A DNA stretch of 64,000 nucleotides, from contig NZ_JADDXW010000006.1 of NCBI RefSeq assembly GCF_017183135.1, positions 143,573-207,572 on the forward strand. Reading direction: 5' to 3'. The notes under the pieces are model-generated. The model made no database searches. It was given only the letters and a program-made list of their open reading frames with translations, and was not told where the DNA came from. Shown here one piece after another: positions 1 to 8,634 of the stretch. The position numbers were made by a program, and so were the translations under genes. This DNA comes from Aurantimonas marina. GTDB taxonomy: Bacteria; Pseudomonadota; Alphaproteobacteria; Rhizobiales; Rhizobiaceae. The number at the start of each line of letters is the position of its first letter. Within the stretch, counting starts at the first letter, position 1.

Positions 1-134
1 GACTGCCCTTGCGCCACGGTGGCGGCGTCGGCGGGGCGCAACAGCCCCACCTGCCCGCCGCCGAGAAGCGACATGACGGTCCAAAGGCCGACTCCCGCCG
101 CGACGAATACGGCGAGGATGAGTCCCCACCGCAT
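1..134 (-). CDS. Probable membrane-anchored c-type cytochrome, 5' part only
   Basis: Only the first 44 or so codons lie in the window; the gene runs off the left edge. The start ATG overlaps the TGA stop of the L,D-transpeptidase gene (TGATG), so the two are translationally coupled. The visible part is a hydrophobic N-terminal segment (LILAVFVAAGVGLWTVMSLL) followed by DAATVAQGQ. The ending VAQGQ is the kind of lead-in seen just before a CxxCH haem site, but that site itself is outside the window, so cytochrome c is an inference. A cupredoxin three genes upstream fits a periplasmic electron-transfer setting. Confidence 0.4.
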   Translation of the reverse strand, partial: MRWGLILAVFVAAGVGLWTVMSLLGGGQVGLLRPADAATVAQGQ

Positions 135-823
135 CACACCAGCCCTTCCGGTTCCTTCGCTGCGCGCACCAGAACCGTCGTGCCGTCGGGGACGCGGTCG
201 TAGAGATCGATGATCTCGTGGTTCAGCAGCCGGACGCAGCCCGAAGACACGGCGCGACCGATCGAATGGGCCTCCGGCGAACCGTGGATGCGATACAGCG
301 TGTCCCGTCCGTTCTGGAAGAGATAGAGCGCCCGCGCGCCGAGCGGATTGTTGAGCCCCGGCGGCTGACCGCCATTAGCGGCAGAGTATTTTTCCAGTTC
401 CGGCTGACGCTCGATCATTTCTTTGGGCGGCGTCCAGGTCGGCCAATGGCGCTTGTACTGGATCGTCGCCTTGCCCGACCAGGCAAAGCCGGCGCGTCCA
501 ACCCCGACGCCGTAGCGCAGGGCCTTGCCACCCTCCTGAACGAGATAGAGAAAGAATTCGCCGGGATCGACGACAAGGGTTCCAGGAACCTCGCCGGTCG
601 GATCGTCCACGATTTGACGCCAGTATTTGGGTGCCACCACGCCGGGCGGGACCGCCGGGATCGGATAAGGCTCCGTGGTGATCGGTCCGTATGAAAGGGG
701 ATATGGCGGAATCGGCTCCGGTTTCGGAGCTGCGGCCAAGGGCGGCGGCGAGGTGACACAGCCGCTGACGGCCAGTGCCGTCGCGGACAAGCCGGCGCCG
801 AGGATAGCGCGTCGTGTAAGCAT
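134..823 (-). CDS. L,D-transpeptidase (YkuD domain) lipoprotein
   Basis: A 229-residue protein with a lipobox-type signal: charged start MLTRR, hydrophobic core, then AVSGC with Cys22 as the likely lipidated residue. A proline-rich linker (about residues 24-65) precedes a YkuD domain. The catalytic signature is complete: His180 in IHGSPEAHSIG and Cys196 in SSGCVRL. The family makes 3-3 peptidoglycan cross-links or attaches proteins to peptidoglycan in the periplasm; length is normal for the small rhizobial type. It follows the copper-protein genes on the same strand and overlaps the next start by ATGA. Why it sits beside a complex I-like operon is not clear. Confidence 0.88.
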   Translation of the reverse strand: MLTRRAILGAGLSATALAVSGCVTSPPPLAAAPKPEPIPPYPLSYGPITTEPYPIPAVPPGVVAPKYWRQIVDDPTGEVPGTLVVDPGEFFLYLVQEGGKALRYGVGVGRAGFAWSGKATIQYKRHWPTWTPPKEMIERQPELEKYSAANGGQPPGLNNPLGARALYLFQNGRDTLYRIHGSPEAHSIGRAVSSGCVRLLNHEIIDLYDRVPDGTTVLVRAAKEPEGLV

Positions 824-884
824 GTTGATAATCCTGATTCAATAGACGTGGCGGCCGAATACGATTGGCCGGAGACGGCGTGAA

Positions 885-1205
885 TCAGGTCCGGGGCGGC
901 TTCGTCAGCGGAGGCGGCGCCAACGATCGCCAGCCGAGGTCGGCTGTTTGGCTTTGGGATACACTGGTCGAGGGAGCACCGGTCGAAGCGGACGCGAGAA
1001 TAGCGATCAGATCGACGACACAGCGGCTGGACTGTTGGCCCTTCGCGGCCATGCCGCAACGCTTGCCCGCATTGCTCCACGCGCGCGCCGCCATGCCGCT
1101 CGCCGCTGGGATCGAGACGTCGATCGCAGACGCCGACGCGATGCCATGGGCGGGCGCCAACAGCATCGGGACGATCAACAGGAGGGTCAACAGAAGCCGA
1201 ATCAT
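885..1205 (-). CDS. Small secreted protein of unknown function
   Basis: A 106-residue product with a clear Sec-type signal peptide (LLLTLLLIVPMLLAPAHG, cleavage near ASA at 23-27) and two cysteines in the mature part (KRC and SSRC, 12 residues apart). I do not recognise a domain. It resembles the short secreted proteins often found next to copper-handling genes, and it lies between the cupredoxin and the L,D-transpeptidase on the same strand. The ribosome site before the ATG is weak. It could be a copper-binding accessory or a non-conserved frame; the signal peptide is the main argument that it is real. Confidence 0.45.
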   Translation of the reverse strand: MIRLLLTLLLIVPMLLAPAHGIASASAIDVSIPAASGMAARAWSNAGKRCGMAAKGQQSSRCVVDLIAILASASTGAPSTSVSQSQTADLGWRSLAPPPLTKPPRT

Positions 1206-1402
1206 GTCAGGTGTCTAGTTCATCATCCCGTCGAATTGAAGGCGCGGCCATACAATGCCGCGTGATACTGCGGTGACCGCTGCAGGCCGGCGATCCTTCC
1301 CAAGCGCAGGCCCGCGGAAAAATCCATGTGGCCTGCGGGATCTTCTTGGAGGGCTGCGGACGAGCTGGCTTCGCAGCCGCACGACCGGAACCCGATGTCG
1401 CT

Positions 1403-1891
1403 TTACTTCGCCGCGACGATCAGCGGACCGTGCATGCCCATTTCGTAATGCCCCGGGATCAGGCAGGCAAACTCGAACTTGCCGGTCCTGGTGAAGGTCC
1501 AGACCAAGTCGCCGTCCTCCCCCTCGTCCAACCGGATGGCGTTGGGGTCGACATGCTTCATGTCCGCAGACATGGCCATCTCGCCCTTGTGCTTCTGGTT
1601 CGCCTTCGGCGTGCCGATGACGAACTCATGCTCGAGCACACCGTCGTTCTCAATCGCGAAGCGGATCGTCCGACCCTGCTTCACCTCGATTCTGGAAGGC
1701 TCGAAGAGCATGTCGCCATCCTCGGTCTCCAGCATGGTGATCTCGATGGTCCGGTCGACAGCGTCGGCCTTACCGGGCTTGCCGACGGCCATTTGCTTAT
1801 TGTCGCCCCCGGCGTGCGTTCCGCCGGCAAGCACCGGGGCGGCAATGACCGTGGATGCGAAAGCGGCGGCGATGATCAGTTTGTTCAACAT
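1403..1891 (-). CDS. Periplasmic cupredoxin (plastocyanin/azurin-like copper protein)
   Basis: The ATG chosen follows AGGAAC and starts a signal peptide (LIIAAAFASTVIAAPVLA), giving 162 residues; a GTG further upstream would give an implausible hydrophilic extension. The mature protein has the type I copper ligand set: His88 in EHEF, Cys143 in ACLIPGHYEMGM, His148, and Met151 or Met153. Such proteins carry single electrons in the periplasm or bind copper for delivery. A Met/His-rich loop (GEMAMSADMKHV) may be a second copper site. It lies downstream of the complex I-like operon on the same strand, with a probable cytochrome c further on. Confidence 0.87.
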   Translation of the reverse strand: MLNKLIIAAAFASTVIAAPVLAGGTHAGGDNKQMAVGKPGKADAVDRTIEITMLETEDGDMLFEPSRIEVKQGRTIRFAIENDGVLEHEFVIGTPKANQKHKGEMAMSADMKHVDPNAIRLDEGEDGDLVWTFTRTGKFEFACLIPGHYEMGMHGPLIVAAK

Positions 1892-2119
1892 AGGTCGTTC
1901 CTCGTTATTCACTTGCGATACGTCCCTCCGATCGCGGCCCTCAATGGCCGAGGGGTTGCCGTCACGCGGCGACTGCACCGCACGGATCTGGAAGGAGTGT
2001 GATAGTTGGAAGTTCAGGAATGCCGCCCGGGATCCATCTCTGGACCGCGCTCAGGTCGATCGGCTGGAAACCGAAAGCCACCGAAATCGATCGGATGCGA
2101 CGGGCGCGGCATCTTGATG

Positions 2120-2494
2120 TCAGGCGCGGGGCGGCCCGACTGCCGTCGCGACCGGCGATCCGATCAATTCGGCGACATGGGAGGGAATACGAGCTTTAAC
2201 GGCATCGGAGGCCACGGCACCAAACGCGACAGCGACGTATTTGACCGGACAATCGCTACTGCATGAACTGTCCGCGGCGGCCGCCCCATGCTCGCCGGCA
2301 AACGAACCGATCGCCTCGACCACACCAGGTCCATGACCGCCATCAATAGTGAGGACGGCGTTCCAAGAAGCGGCATGACGGTAGGTCGGAGCCGCTCCTG
2401 CAGGTGCGAATTGCGACAACAAAACCGTCATCGTCACCAGGACCACGGTCAGCAGTCTGATGGTCGCTCGCGGCGGTTTCGTCGATGGCGTCAT
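2120..2494 (-). CDS. Secreted protein of unknown function
   Basis: Start chosen at the ATG giving MTPSTKPPR followed by a signal segment (LLTVVLVTMTVLLSQFAPAGA), 124 residues in all. That ATG overlaps the stop of a possible 66-codon gene by ATGA. The mature part is alanine- and glycine-rich with one SSCSSDC motif whose two cysteines could bind metal or form a disulfide. I do not recognise the family. It resembles the other small secreted protein nearby in plan (signal peptide plus a cysteine pair), which suggests a periplasmic accessory role for the complex I-like/copper cluster. Confidence 0.5.
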   Translation of the reverse strand: MTPSTKPPRATIRLLTVVLVTMTVLLSQFAPAGAAPTYRHAASWNAVLTIDGGHGPGVVEAIGSFAGEHGAAAADSSCSSDCPVKYVAVAFGAVASDAVKARIPSHVAELIGSPVATAVGPPRA

Positions 2495-2691
2495 GCCAAA
2501 TCCCGTAACGATTCCAGGCGAATCTGTCGATCCTGAAATCTTGAATACACATCGAGGGAGATGGCGATGTTGCATTGCAAACATGTGGGGTCGCCATCGG
2601 TCCCAAGGATCGTGCGAAGGGCTCGAATTTCATCGGAAAGTGGCCATTCTCTGACGAAGCCCATGCCCAATATCGGCGCGGCCTCGTCCAT
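2491..2691 (-). CDS. Possible 66-residue protein between nuoN and a secreted protein gene
   Basis: The frame starts 7 bases after the nuoN stop, with AAGG (shared with the TAA stop of nuoN) 5 bases before the ATG, and its TGA overlaps the next ATG by four bases. This junction pattern matches the real genes of the operon. The product is hydrophilic, with TCLQCN as a CxxC motif near residue 36-39. No known family is recognised. Codon use is less GC-biased than in the nuo genes, so it could be chance; tight coupling at both ends is the evidence for it. Confidence 0.35.
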   Translation of the reverse strand: MDEAAPILGMGFVREWPLSDEIRALRTILGTDGDPTCLQCNIAISLDVYSRFQDRQIRLESLRDLA

Positions 2692-2698
2692 GCGCGCC

Positions 2699-4093
2699 TT
2701 ATTGCAGGCTTGCAGTCGAAAGCGGCAGAAAATACGCGCTCAACGGCAGCAGCAGCGTTGCGATGGCGGCCCCAAGCGCGACAGCGGAGGCGAGCGGATC
2801 ACGGTGCTCGAGGACCGCCGCCTCGCCGGCGATGATGACTGCCGTCGCCACCCGCAGATAGGGATAGAGCGAGACCACGGTATTGATCAATGCCGCCACC
2901 AGAAGCCACAAATAGCCGGCCTCGAAGGTCGCGGCGAACAGGGCGAACTTGCCGACAAAACCGGCAAGCGGTGGAATGCCGACCAGCGACAGCAGCGACA
3001 CGAGCGCCGCGACGGCTAGCAAGGGGCGTTGCCGCAAAAGACCGCGCCACGCTTCGATCCGGATGCCGCCGGTCGCCGTCATGACCGCGAACAGGGTAAG
3101 ATTCGCGGCCAGATAGGCGGCGAGATAGAACAGCAGCGCCGGAACGGCGCCGCTCGCTCCGCCCATCGCCACCACGGCCAACAGGAAATAGCCGGTCTGC
3201 GCGATAGTGGAATAACCTAGAAACCGGCGAAGATCGGTCTGCCGGAACATCGCGATATTGCCCCACGTCATCGCGACGGCCGAGAGGATGGCCACCAGAT
3301 TGCCGACATGGGCGATGTCGGCCGGAATCGCCGCTGAAAAGCGGACGATCGCGAGCAACGCACCGATTTTCGGGACGATGGACAGAAATGCCGCAACCGG
3401 CGGCGTCGTGCCCTCATACACATCGGGTATCCAGAAATGCACCGGGACGAAGCCCGCCTTGAAGCCGAGGCCAAGCAGGACGAAGGTCACCGCCAGGGCG
3501 ACCGCCGGAAAGTTACCAGGATCCAGGCGTGCGCCGATGTCTGAGAGGATGGTCGTGCCGCTCAGGCCATAGAGCAGGACAAGGCCGAAGATCAGGGCGG
3601 TATTGGTGAGCGCGCCGAACAGATAGAATTTGAGCAGAGCCTCCATCGCGCTGGGATTGGCGCGGCGATAGGCCACCAGCGGATAGCTGCCGACAGAAGC
3701 GAGCAGAACGCCGAGCAAGAGCTCCATCAGATCCCCCGCCCCGGCCAGCATCACCGCACCGAGCGCCGAGAACAGCATCAGCGGATAATATTCGGCCTCG
3801 CGCGCGTCATCCTTGATCGTGCGGATCGACAGCACCATCACGGCCGCGGTCCCCAGGAAAATCAGAATCGCAGCGATCGCCGAGGGGGCATCGACCACGA
3901 AAGTGTCTTCGAAGACGAGACCCGGCGGCGCCGAAAGCTGCATCGCCGCGACGGCGGACGCGATCACCAGTATTCCGATGCACCACCAGGCCGACAGCGT
4001 CTGGCGGTGGCGCGGCAGGAAAATGCCGCCGACCAGCGCCAGCACCGCCCCGGCGAGCGCGAGGAGGATATGCAGGATGGCGCCCAGCTCCAT
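2699..4093 (-). CDS. nuoN: Complex I-like antiporter subunit NuoN
   Basis: A 464-residue, very hydrophobic protein of the Mrp-antiporter/NuoN family, one of three large proton-channel subunits of the membrane arm. The start MELGAILHIL lies 4 bases after the nuoM stop. Family landmarks are present: LLKFYLFGALTNT, FKAGFVPVHFWIPDVYEGTTPP and SIVPKIGA, which include the lysines used for proton transfer. It is the last subunit of the operon. Because the cluster lacks the NADH-oxidising genes, it serves a partial complex I or a related pump rather than the normal NADH dehydrogenase. Confidence 0.92.
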   Translation of the reverse strand: MELGAILHILLALAGAVLALVGGIFLPRHRQTLSAWWCIGILVIASAVAAMQLSAPPGLVFEDTFVVDAPSAIAAILIFLGTAAVMVLSIRTIKDDAREAEYYPLMLFSALGAVMLAGAGDLMELLLGVLLASVGSYPLVAYRRANPSAMEALLKFYLFGALTNTALIFGLVLLYGLSGTTILSDIGARLDPGNFPAVALAVTFVLLGLGFKAGFVPVHFWIPDVYEGTTPPVAAFLSIVPKIGALLAIVRFSAAIPADIAHVGNLVAILSAVAMTWGNIAMFRQTDLRRFLGYSTIAQTGYFLLAVVAMGGASGAVPALLFYLAAYLAANLTLFAVMTATGGIRIEAWRGLLRQRPLLAVAALVSLLSLVGIPPLAGFVGKFALFAATFEAGYLWLLVAALINTVVSLYPYLRVATAVIIAGEAAVLEHRDPLASAVALGAAIATLLLPLSAYFLPLSTASLQ

Positions 4094-4097
4094 CGGA

Positions 4098-5588
4098 TCA
4101 GACGCCCCCGATCTCGGACGCGAGGCGAGCGGCAAAGCCGTCGCTCAGGCCAATGGCGAGTTGTGGCATGATCCCGATCAGCACGACGAGGGCGAGCAGC
4201 GCCCCGATGGCGATCTTTTCGGTCCTCGTCATGGCGGTGACGGTGGCGGCGGTTTCGGTGACGTCGCCCATCATCACGCGCTGGATCGTCCACAGGAACA
4301 GCCCGGCCGTGATGACGATACCGACGACCCCTAGGATCGCCGCCAGCGGCGCGATGCCGAAGGTTCCGGCGAAAATCTGGAACTCGGCGGCAAAGCCCGA
4401 CAGGCCGGGAAGCCCGAGCGAGGCGAAAGCCGCCAGGCCGAAGGCTCCGGCAAATAGCGGCGTATGTGCGGCGAGACCGCCATAGCGGGCAATCTCGTAA
4501 GTTCCGGTACGCTTGTAAAGGACGCCCGCGAGCAGGAAGAGCGCGCCAGTGATCAGGCCGTGACTGATCATCTGCAGGATCGCGCCGTTGGTCGCCACCT
4601 GCGCCGCCTGAACGCTGGTGCTCCCGGCCATTGCCACCGCGCCGACGGCCATGACGATGTAGCCCATGTGATTGACGCTGGTATAGGCAATCAGCCGCTT
4701 CAGATCCTTCTGTGCCAGCGCCACCAGCGCACCCCAGAAGATACTGACGACACCGATGGCGATCAGCAGCGGCGCGAAGCTTCGGAAAGTCTCGGGCAGC
4801 ATCGGAAGCCCGATCCGCAGCAGGCCGTAGGTTCCCAGCTTCAGGAGCACACCGGCCAGGATCGCCGAGCCGGGCGCCGGCGCGTCGGCATGAGCGGGCG
4901 GCAGCCATGTGTGCAGCGGAAACACCGGGATCTTCACCCCAAGCCCAATCAGGAGGGCGAAGAAAACCACCCGCGCCAAAGTGCCGTCGCCGGCGAGCGG
5001 ATTGGCGGCGATGATGGAGGGCATATCCATGGTCAGCGGATCCATCGCCAGATAGAGCCCGATGATCCCGAGCAGCAGCGCCAGCGATCCGACGAAGGTG
5101 TAGAGAAAGAATTTCAGCGCCGACGCCTTGGCGTCGTTATGCCCCCAGATCGCGATGATGAAATACATGCCGACGAGCGTCAGATCCCAAAAGACATAGA
5201 AGAGGAAGAGATCGAGCGCGGCGAAGACCCCCAGCGCCGCCGTTTCGAGAAACAGGAACCAGACGAAATACTCCTTGATCCGGCGGTCCTCGTGCCATGA
5301 GAAAACCAGGCTTATGAAAAACATGAAGGCCGTGAGCAGAAACAGCGGCAGGGACAAGCCGTCGAGTCCGACGGAATAGCCGACGCCGAGCGCTGGGATC
5401 CAGGCGATCCGCCCCTCGAACTGCAATCCCGATCCTGGATCGAAGGTAAGCGTCAGGCCGATGGCGAGGAGCAGCGTCAGCCCGCTGGCGCCGAGGCCGA
5501 TCGTCCGGACGAGACCGGGTCTGGCCGCCGGCGACAGGATGACGGCGAGCATGCCAAGCACCGGCAGGAAAATCGTGATTGTCAGCAT
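4098..5588 (-). CDS. nuoM: Complex I-like antiporter subunit NuoM
   Basis: A 496-residue polytopic protein of the NuoM (ND4) type. Diagnostic stretches include LALLLGIIGLYL, VFPLHTWLPPAHADAPAPGS and ASLGLPGLSGFAAEF, all near-canonical, so the channel lysines and the broken helices look intact (ALKFFLY, LKLGTYGLLR). Normal length for the family. The start is 1 base from the nuoL stop, consistent with one polycistronic message. It is the best conserved subunit of the cluster, which argues that proton movement is still under selection. Confidence 0.95.
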   Translation of the reverse strand: MLTITIFLPVLGMLAVILSPAARPGLVRTIGLGASGLTLLLAIGLTLTFDPGSGLQFEGRIAWIPALGVGYSVGLDGLSLPLFLLTAFMFFISLVFSWHEDRRIKEYFVWFLFLETAALGVFAALDLFLFYVFWDLTLVGMYFIIAIWGHNDAKASALKFFLYTFVGSLALLLGIIGLYLAMDPLTMDMPSIIAANPLAGDGTLARVVFFALLIGLGVKIPVFPLHTWLPPAHADAPAPGSAILAGVLLKLGTYGLLRIGLPMLPETFRSFAPLLIAIGVVSIFWGALVALAQKDLKRLIAYTSVNHMGYIVMAVGAVAMAGSTSVQAAQVATNGAILQMISHGLITGALFLLAGVLYKRTGTYEIARYGGLAAHTPLFAGAFGLAAFASLGLPGLSGFAAEFQIFAGTFGIAPLAAILGVVGIVITAGLFLWTIQRVMMGDVTETAATVTAMTRTEKIAIGALLALVVLIGIMPQLAIGLSDGFAARLASEIGGV

Positions 5589-5589
5589 C

Positions 5590-7536
5590 TCAGAACCTCA
5601 AGACCCACAGCGCAACGGCAAACAACGCGGCGCTGCCGGCACTGGCAAGAACGTAGTAGCGGTGAAGCAGGCCCGACTGTGCCCTTCGGAGTTTTCCGGC
5701 TCCCTCATCCAGGGCATCGTCGAGGGCGCGAATCGCTCCATCGATGCCGACAACATCGAACGCCGCCGAACGGCGGGAGCCCACAAGGGTGGTCATTGTC
5801 GGCCAGGCGATGCTCGCCGGCGTCAGACCGCGATCATCCGATGTCGCGGCGACCCCCGAGAGCCGCCGGACGAACCCACCGATCCGATCGGCGGGACGAA
5901 TCCGGTCGACCCTGTCGAGGATGCGCCCCAACGCGACCGTCGCCCGGCCGCAGAAATCCAGGACAACGATCGCGCCGAACCACGTTTCAGCCGGTTTCAG
6001 CAGCACGCGCAATCCGTGCGGCGCAAAGGGAACCAGCCGTCGCTGCGAGCGCAGCAGCAACATCCAGCCGACACCGGCTCCGACCGCGACGACAGAATAC
6101 GTTGCGTCGAGCAGCTTGAACGGAGGCATCGCTTCCGCGCCGAGAGTCTCTGAAAACCAGTTTTCCAAGGGTGGCAAGGCAACGAGACCCCAGATCAGGC
6201 TGGCGAACGCAAGGCCGCCGATAGCCAGCCTGATCGGCATTGCCGGACGGGCCAGCCGCTCTGCTTCGGCAGTCCGCGGCGAGCCGCCGAAGATCGAAAG
6301 CCAGAACCGCGTGGCGTAGGCGGCCGTCAGGGCGACAGTCGCCAACAGGACGAAATGGGCGATGCCGCTCGCCGCCTCGACGGCAACGAGGATCTTGTCC
6401 TTGGTGAAGAAGCCGCCGAAGGGCGGAACGCCGCCGAGTGCCGCCGCCGCGATCAGCGCGAAGACGGCGATCGGACGCAGGCGACGGCCTACTCCTCCCA
6501 GTTCGTGGAAGGCATGCAGGCCCCGACGCACGAACAGCCCGGCGACAAGAAACAGCGCCGCCTTGAAGAACCCGTGCTCGAACAGATGCACGTCGCCGGC
6601 GGCAAGAGACCCGGCGCCGATCGCCGCGAAGATGAAGCCGAACTGGGCGGCGCTGGAGGCGGCCAGCAGCTGCTTCACCTCCTCCTGCAGCAGCGCGATC
6701 AGACTGGCGATCAGGGCCGTCGCGACGCCGATCCACAGGACCCATTCCGCGACCGCCGGCGTGGCTTGCAGCAGGCCGCCCGCCTTGGTCAAAAGCAGCG
6801 GTCCTGCGGCGAGCAGAGTCGCGGAATGAAGGTAGGCAGAGACGGGCGACGGCCCACTCATCGCGCCGGACAGCCATCCGGTGAAGGGCAGTTGCGCCGA
6901 CTTGCCAAGCGCCGCCACGACAAGCCCGGCCGCGATGACCGGCCGCAGGGCGGTCCCGGCCTCGCCCAGGCCTTCGAAGCGGAAGTCGCCGACGGCGACG
7001 AAGGCGGCCATGGCCGCAACGTAGAGACCGAGATCGCCGACCCGGGTCGCGATGAAGGCGCGGTTGGCATCACGCGCCCGGTCCGTCTCTTGATACCAGA
7101 ATCCGATCAGCGACCAGGAGGCGAGACCGATGAACTCGAAGCCGATCAGCGCCGACAAGATGTCCTTGGCGAAAGACAGTCCGGTTATACCGGCCAGAAA
7201 GACCAGCATCCAGCCGAAATAGCGCCCGCGCGCCGCATCGCGATCCAGAAATGCGCCGGAGTAGGCGAAGATCGCCAGGCCGACGCCGGCGGCAAGCGTG
7301 GCGAAGGGTGCGCCCTCCTTGGTGGAGGACAGATAGAAGGGAAAGTCCATGTCCTGGAAGGCAAGGAACGGCACGACGAGGTCTGAACCATCGCGCCACA
7401 GGACTAGATCGAGCGCGAAGACGACCGCAGCCACGACGGTCGCGATCATGGATGCCGAGCGGTCCAGCCTGCGCCCGGAGCATAGCAGCGCGCCTCCCGC
7501 CAGCGCAGGGAGCAGGAGCGTCAGAGCGATCAGCAT
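5590..7536 (-). CDS. nuoL: Complex I-like antiporter subunit NuoL
   Basis: A 648-residue protein of the NuoL (ND5) type, the distal pump subunit. It keeps GKSAQLPFTGWLSGAM with the key lysine and GPSPVSAYLHSATLLAAGP with the conserved histidine. The family form of the first motif is usually SAQFPLHVWLPDAM, so the GWLSGAM variant is unusual. The C-terminus (about 480-648) would hold the lateral helix and a final anchor (SAALFAVALWVLRF). It starts 7 bases after nuoK. Its divergence from housekeeping NuoL supports a paralogous complex. Confidence 0.93.
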   Translation of the reverse strand: MLIALTLLLPALAGGALLCSGRRLDRSASMIATVVAAVVFALDLVLWRDGSDLVVPFLAFQDMDFPFYLSSTKEGAPFATLAAGVGLAIFAYSGAFLDRDAARGRYFGWMLVFLAGITGLSFAKDILSALIGFEFIGLASWSLIGFWYQETDRARDANRAFIATRVGDLGLYVAAMAAFVAVGDFRFEGLGEAGTALRPVIAAGLVVAALGKSAQLPFTGWLSGAMSGPSPVSAYLHSATLLAAGPLLLTKAGGLLQATPAVAEWVLWIGVATALIASLIALLQEEVKQLLAASSAAQFGFIFAAIGAGSLAAGDVHLFEHGFFKAALFLVAGLFVRRGLHAFHELGGVGRRLRPIAVFALIAAAALGGVPPFGGFFTKDKILVAVEAASGIAHFVLLATVALTAAYATRFWLSIFGGSPRTAEAERLARPAMPIRLAIGGLAFASLIWGLVALPPLENWFSETLGAEAMPPFKLLDATYSVVAVGAGVGWMLLLRSQRRLVPFAPHGLRVLLKPAETWFGAIVVLDFCGRATVALGRILDRVDRIRPADRIGGFVRRLSGVAATSDDRGLTPASIAWPTMTTLVGSRRSAAFDVVGIDGAIRALDDALDEGAGKLRRAQSGLLHRYYVLASAGSAALFAVALWVLRF

Positions 7537-7543
7537 TTCGGCG

Positions 7544-7855
7544 TCATCCCTTCAGCTCCGACACGCCGTCGACGGTGTCGGCCTCGCTGGCGCGATAGAC
7601 CGCGATGACGATGGCGAAGCCGAGGGCCGCCTCGACGGCCATCAGCGCCAGCACCATGAAGCCGAAGACCTGCCCCTTGGCGCTGTCGGGGGCGACGAAG
7701 AACCAGAAGGCGACGACGCTCAGCAAGACGCCGTTGAGCATCAGTTCAAAGCCCATCATCACCATGACGATCGACTGCTGCGACAGCGCCCCCCACAGGC
7801 CGATACCCATCAGGGCAGCGGCCAGGATCAGATAGGCGTCGAGCGGGATCATCAT
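7544..7855 (-). CDS. nuoK: Complex I-like subunit NuoK
   Basis: A 103-residue, three-helix protein of the NuoK (ND4L) family. Both conserved membrane glutamates are in place: one in GFELMLNGV (helix 2) and one in AVEAALGFAIVIA (helix 3); these link the quinone side of complex I to the antiporter subunits. The ATG overlaps the nuoJ stop by ATGA. Retention of both glutamates, in contrast with the loss of Fe-S ligands in the NuoB-like protein, suggests the proton path is functional. Confidence 0.94.
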   Translation of the reverse strand: MMIPLDAYLILAAALMGIGLWGALSQQSIVMVMMGFELMLNGVLLSVVAFWFFVAPDSAKGQVFGFMVLALMAVEAALGFAIVIAVYRASEADTVDGVSELKG

Positions 7856-8634
7856 GCCCCTCCCCCGTGCTTGCCATGCCCATGGTGATCGTGCGCGGGT
7901 TCGGGAGCCGCCGAGGCGTCGTTCGCCTCGCCGCCTTCGCTATCGCCAGGCTGACCGGGGTGCGCGGAATGCGCCGAGTGGCCGGAATCATCAGTCTCGG
8001 CATCAGCTTCTGGGCTGTGCTCCGTCATCTGCCCATGTCCGGCATGATCGCCGACGCCACCATGACCGCCGCCGCCATGATGATGCCCATGGCCTTCGCC
8101 TTTCTCGCCCGCAGCCCGTCGAGACGCGATTGCGCCGCCGAAACGCCCCCGCCGCGCAGTCAGGGCGATCACCGCGATCATGCCGGTAAGGAGAAGCACG
8201 CCCGCCGTCTCGAAGACCAGCATCGAGCCGCCCATCATCTCAAAGCCGATGGCGGCGGTGACATCCGGCGGGGGGCTGGCGTCGGAGATCGGAAAGTCAG
8301 TGACGAGGATCACGGCAGTCAGGAGGACAAACAGGGCGATTCCGGCTACGGCGGCCGCTTTCGGCTGATGGGTCATCATCATGGGATTGAGCCCGGCCGG
8401 GTTCATCATGAAGGCGATCATGAACATCACCATGATCATCATCTCGCCGATCATCATCAGAAAGGTGATGGCGAACAGGAACTCCGACTGAAGATTCAGC
8501 ATGAGGACGGCGACCGCGAGGAACGAGCCCATCAGCGCGTAAGTCGCCCGAGCCATCGAGTCGAAGCGGAACACCATATAGCCGCCGACGACCGCGATCA
8601 CGGCCGTGACGACGAACAACAACCAGGCCCCCAT
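7852..8634 (-). CDS. nuoJ: Complex I-like subunit NuoJ with histidine-rich tail
   Basis: Residues 1 to about 175 form the five-helix NuoJ (ND6) domain, with ALMGSFLAVAVLML and a methionine-rich helix (EMMIMVMFMIAFMM). The last 85 or so residues are a soluble tail very rich in His, Gly, Asp and Glu, with 16 histidines in runs such as GHGHHH and HDHHGHGKH. NuoJ proteins do not normally have such a tail; it looks like a metal-binding (Ni, Cu, Zn or Co) or metal-storage extension. The start MGAWLL follows GGAG and overlaps the nuoH stop (TGATG). Confidence 0.92.
   Translation of the reverse strand: MGAWLLFVVTAVIAVVGGYMVFRFDSMARATYALMGSFLAVAVLMLNLQSEFLFAITFLMMIGEMMIMVMFMIAFMMNPAGLNPMMMTHQPKAAAVAGIALFVLLTAVILVTDFPISDASPPPDVTAAIGFEMMGGSMLVFETAGVLLLTGMIAVIALTARRGRFGGAIASRRAAGEKGEGHGHHHGGGGHGGVGDHAGHGQMTEHSPEADAETDDSGHSAHSAHPGQPGDSEGGEANDASAAPEPAHDHHGHGKHGGGA

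Noticed and set aside
6355..7386. A 343-codon plus-strand frame opposite nuoL
   Set aside because: Highly charged, repetitive Gln/Arg/Asp composition typical of an antisense reading of a membrane-protein gene.
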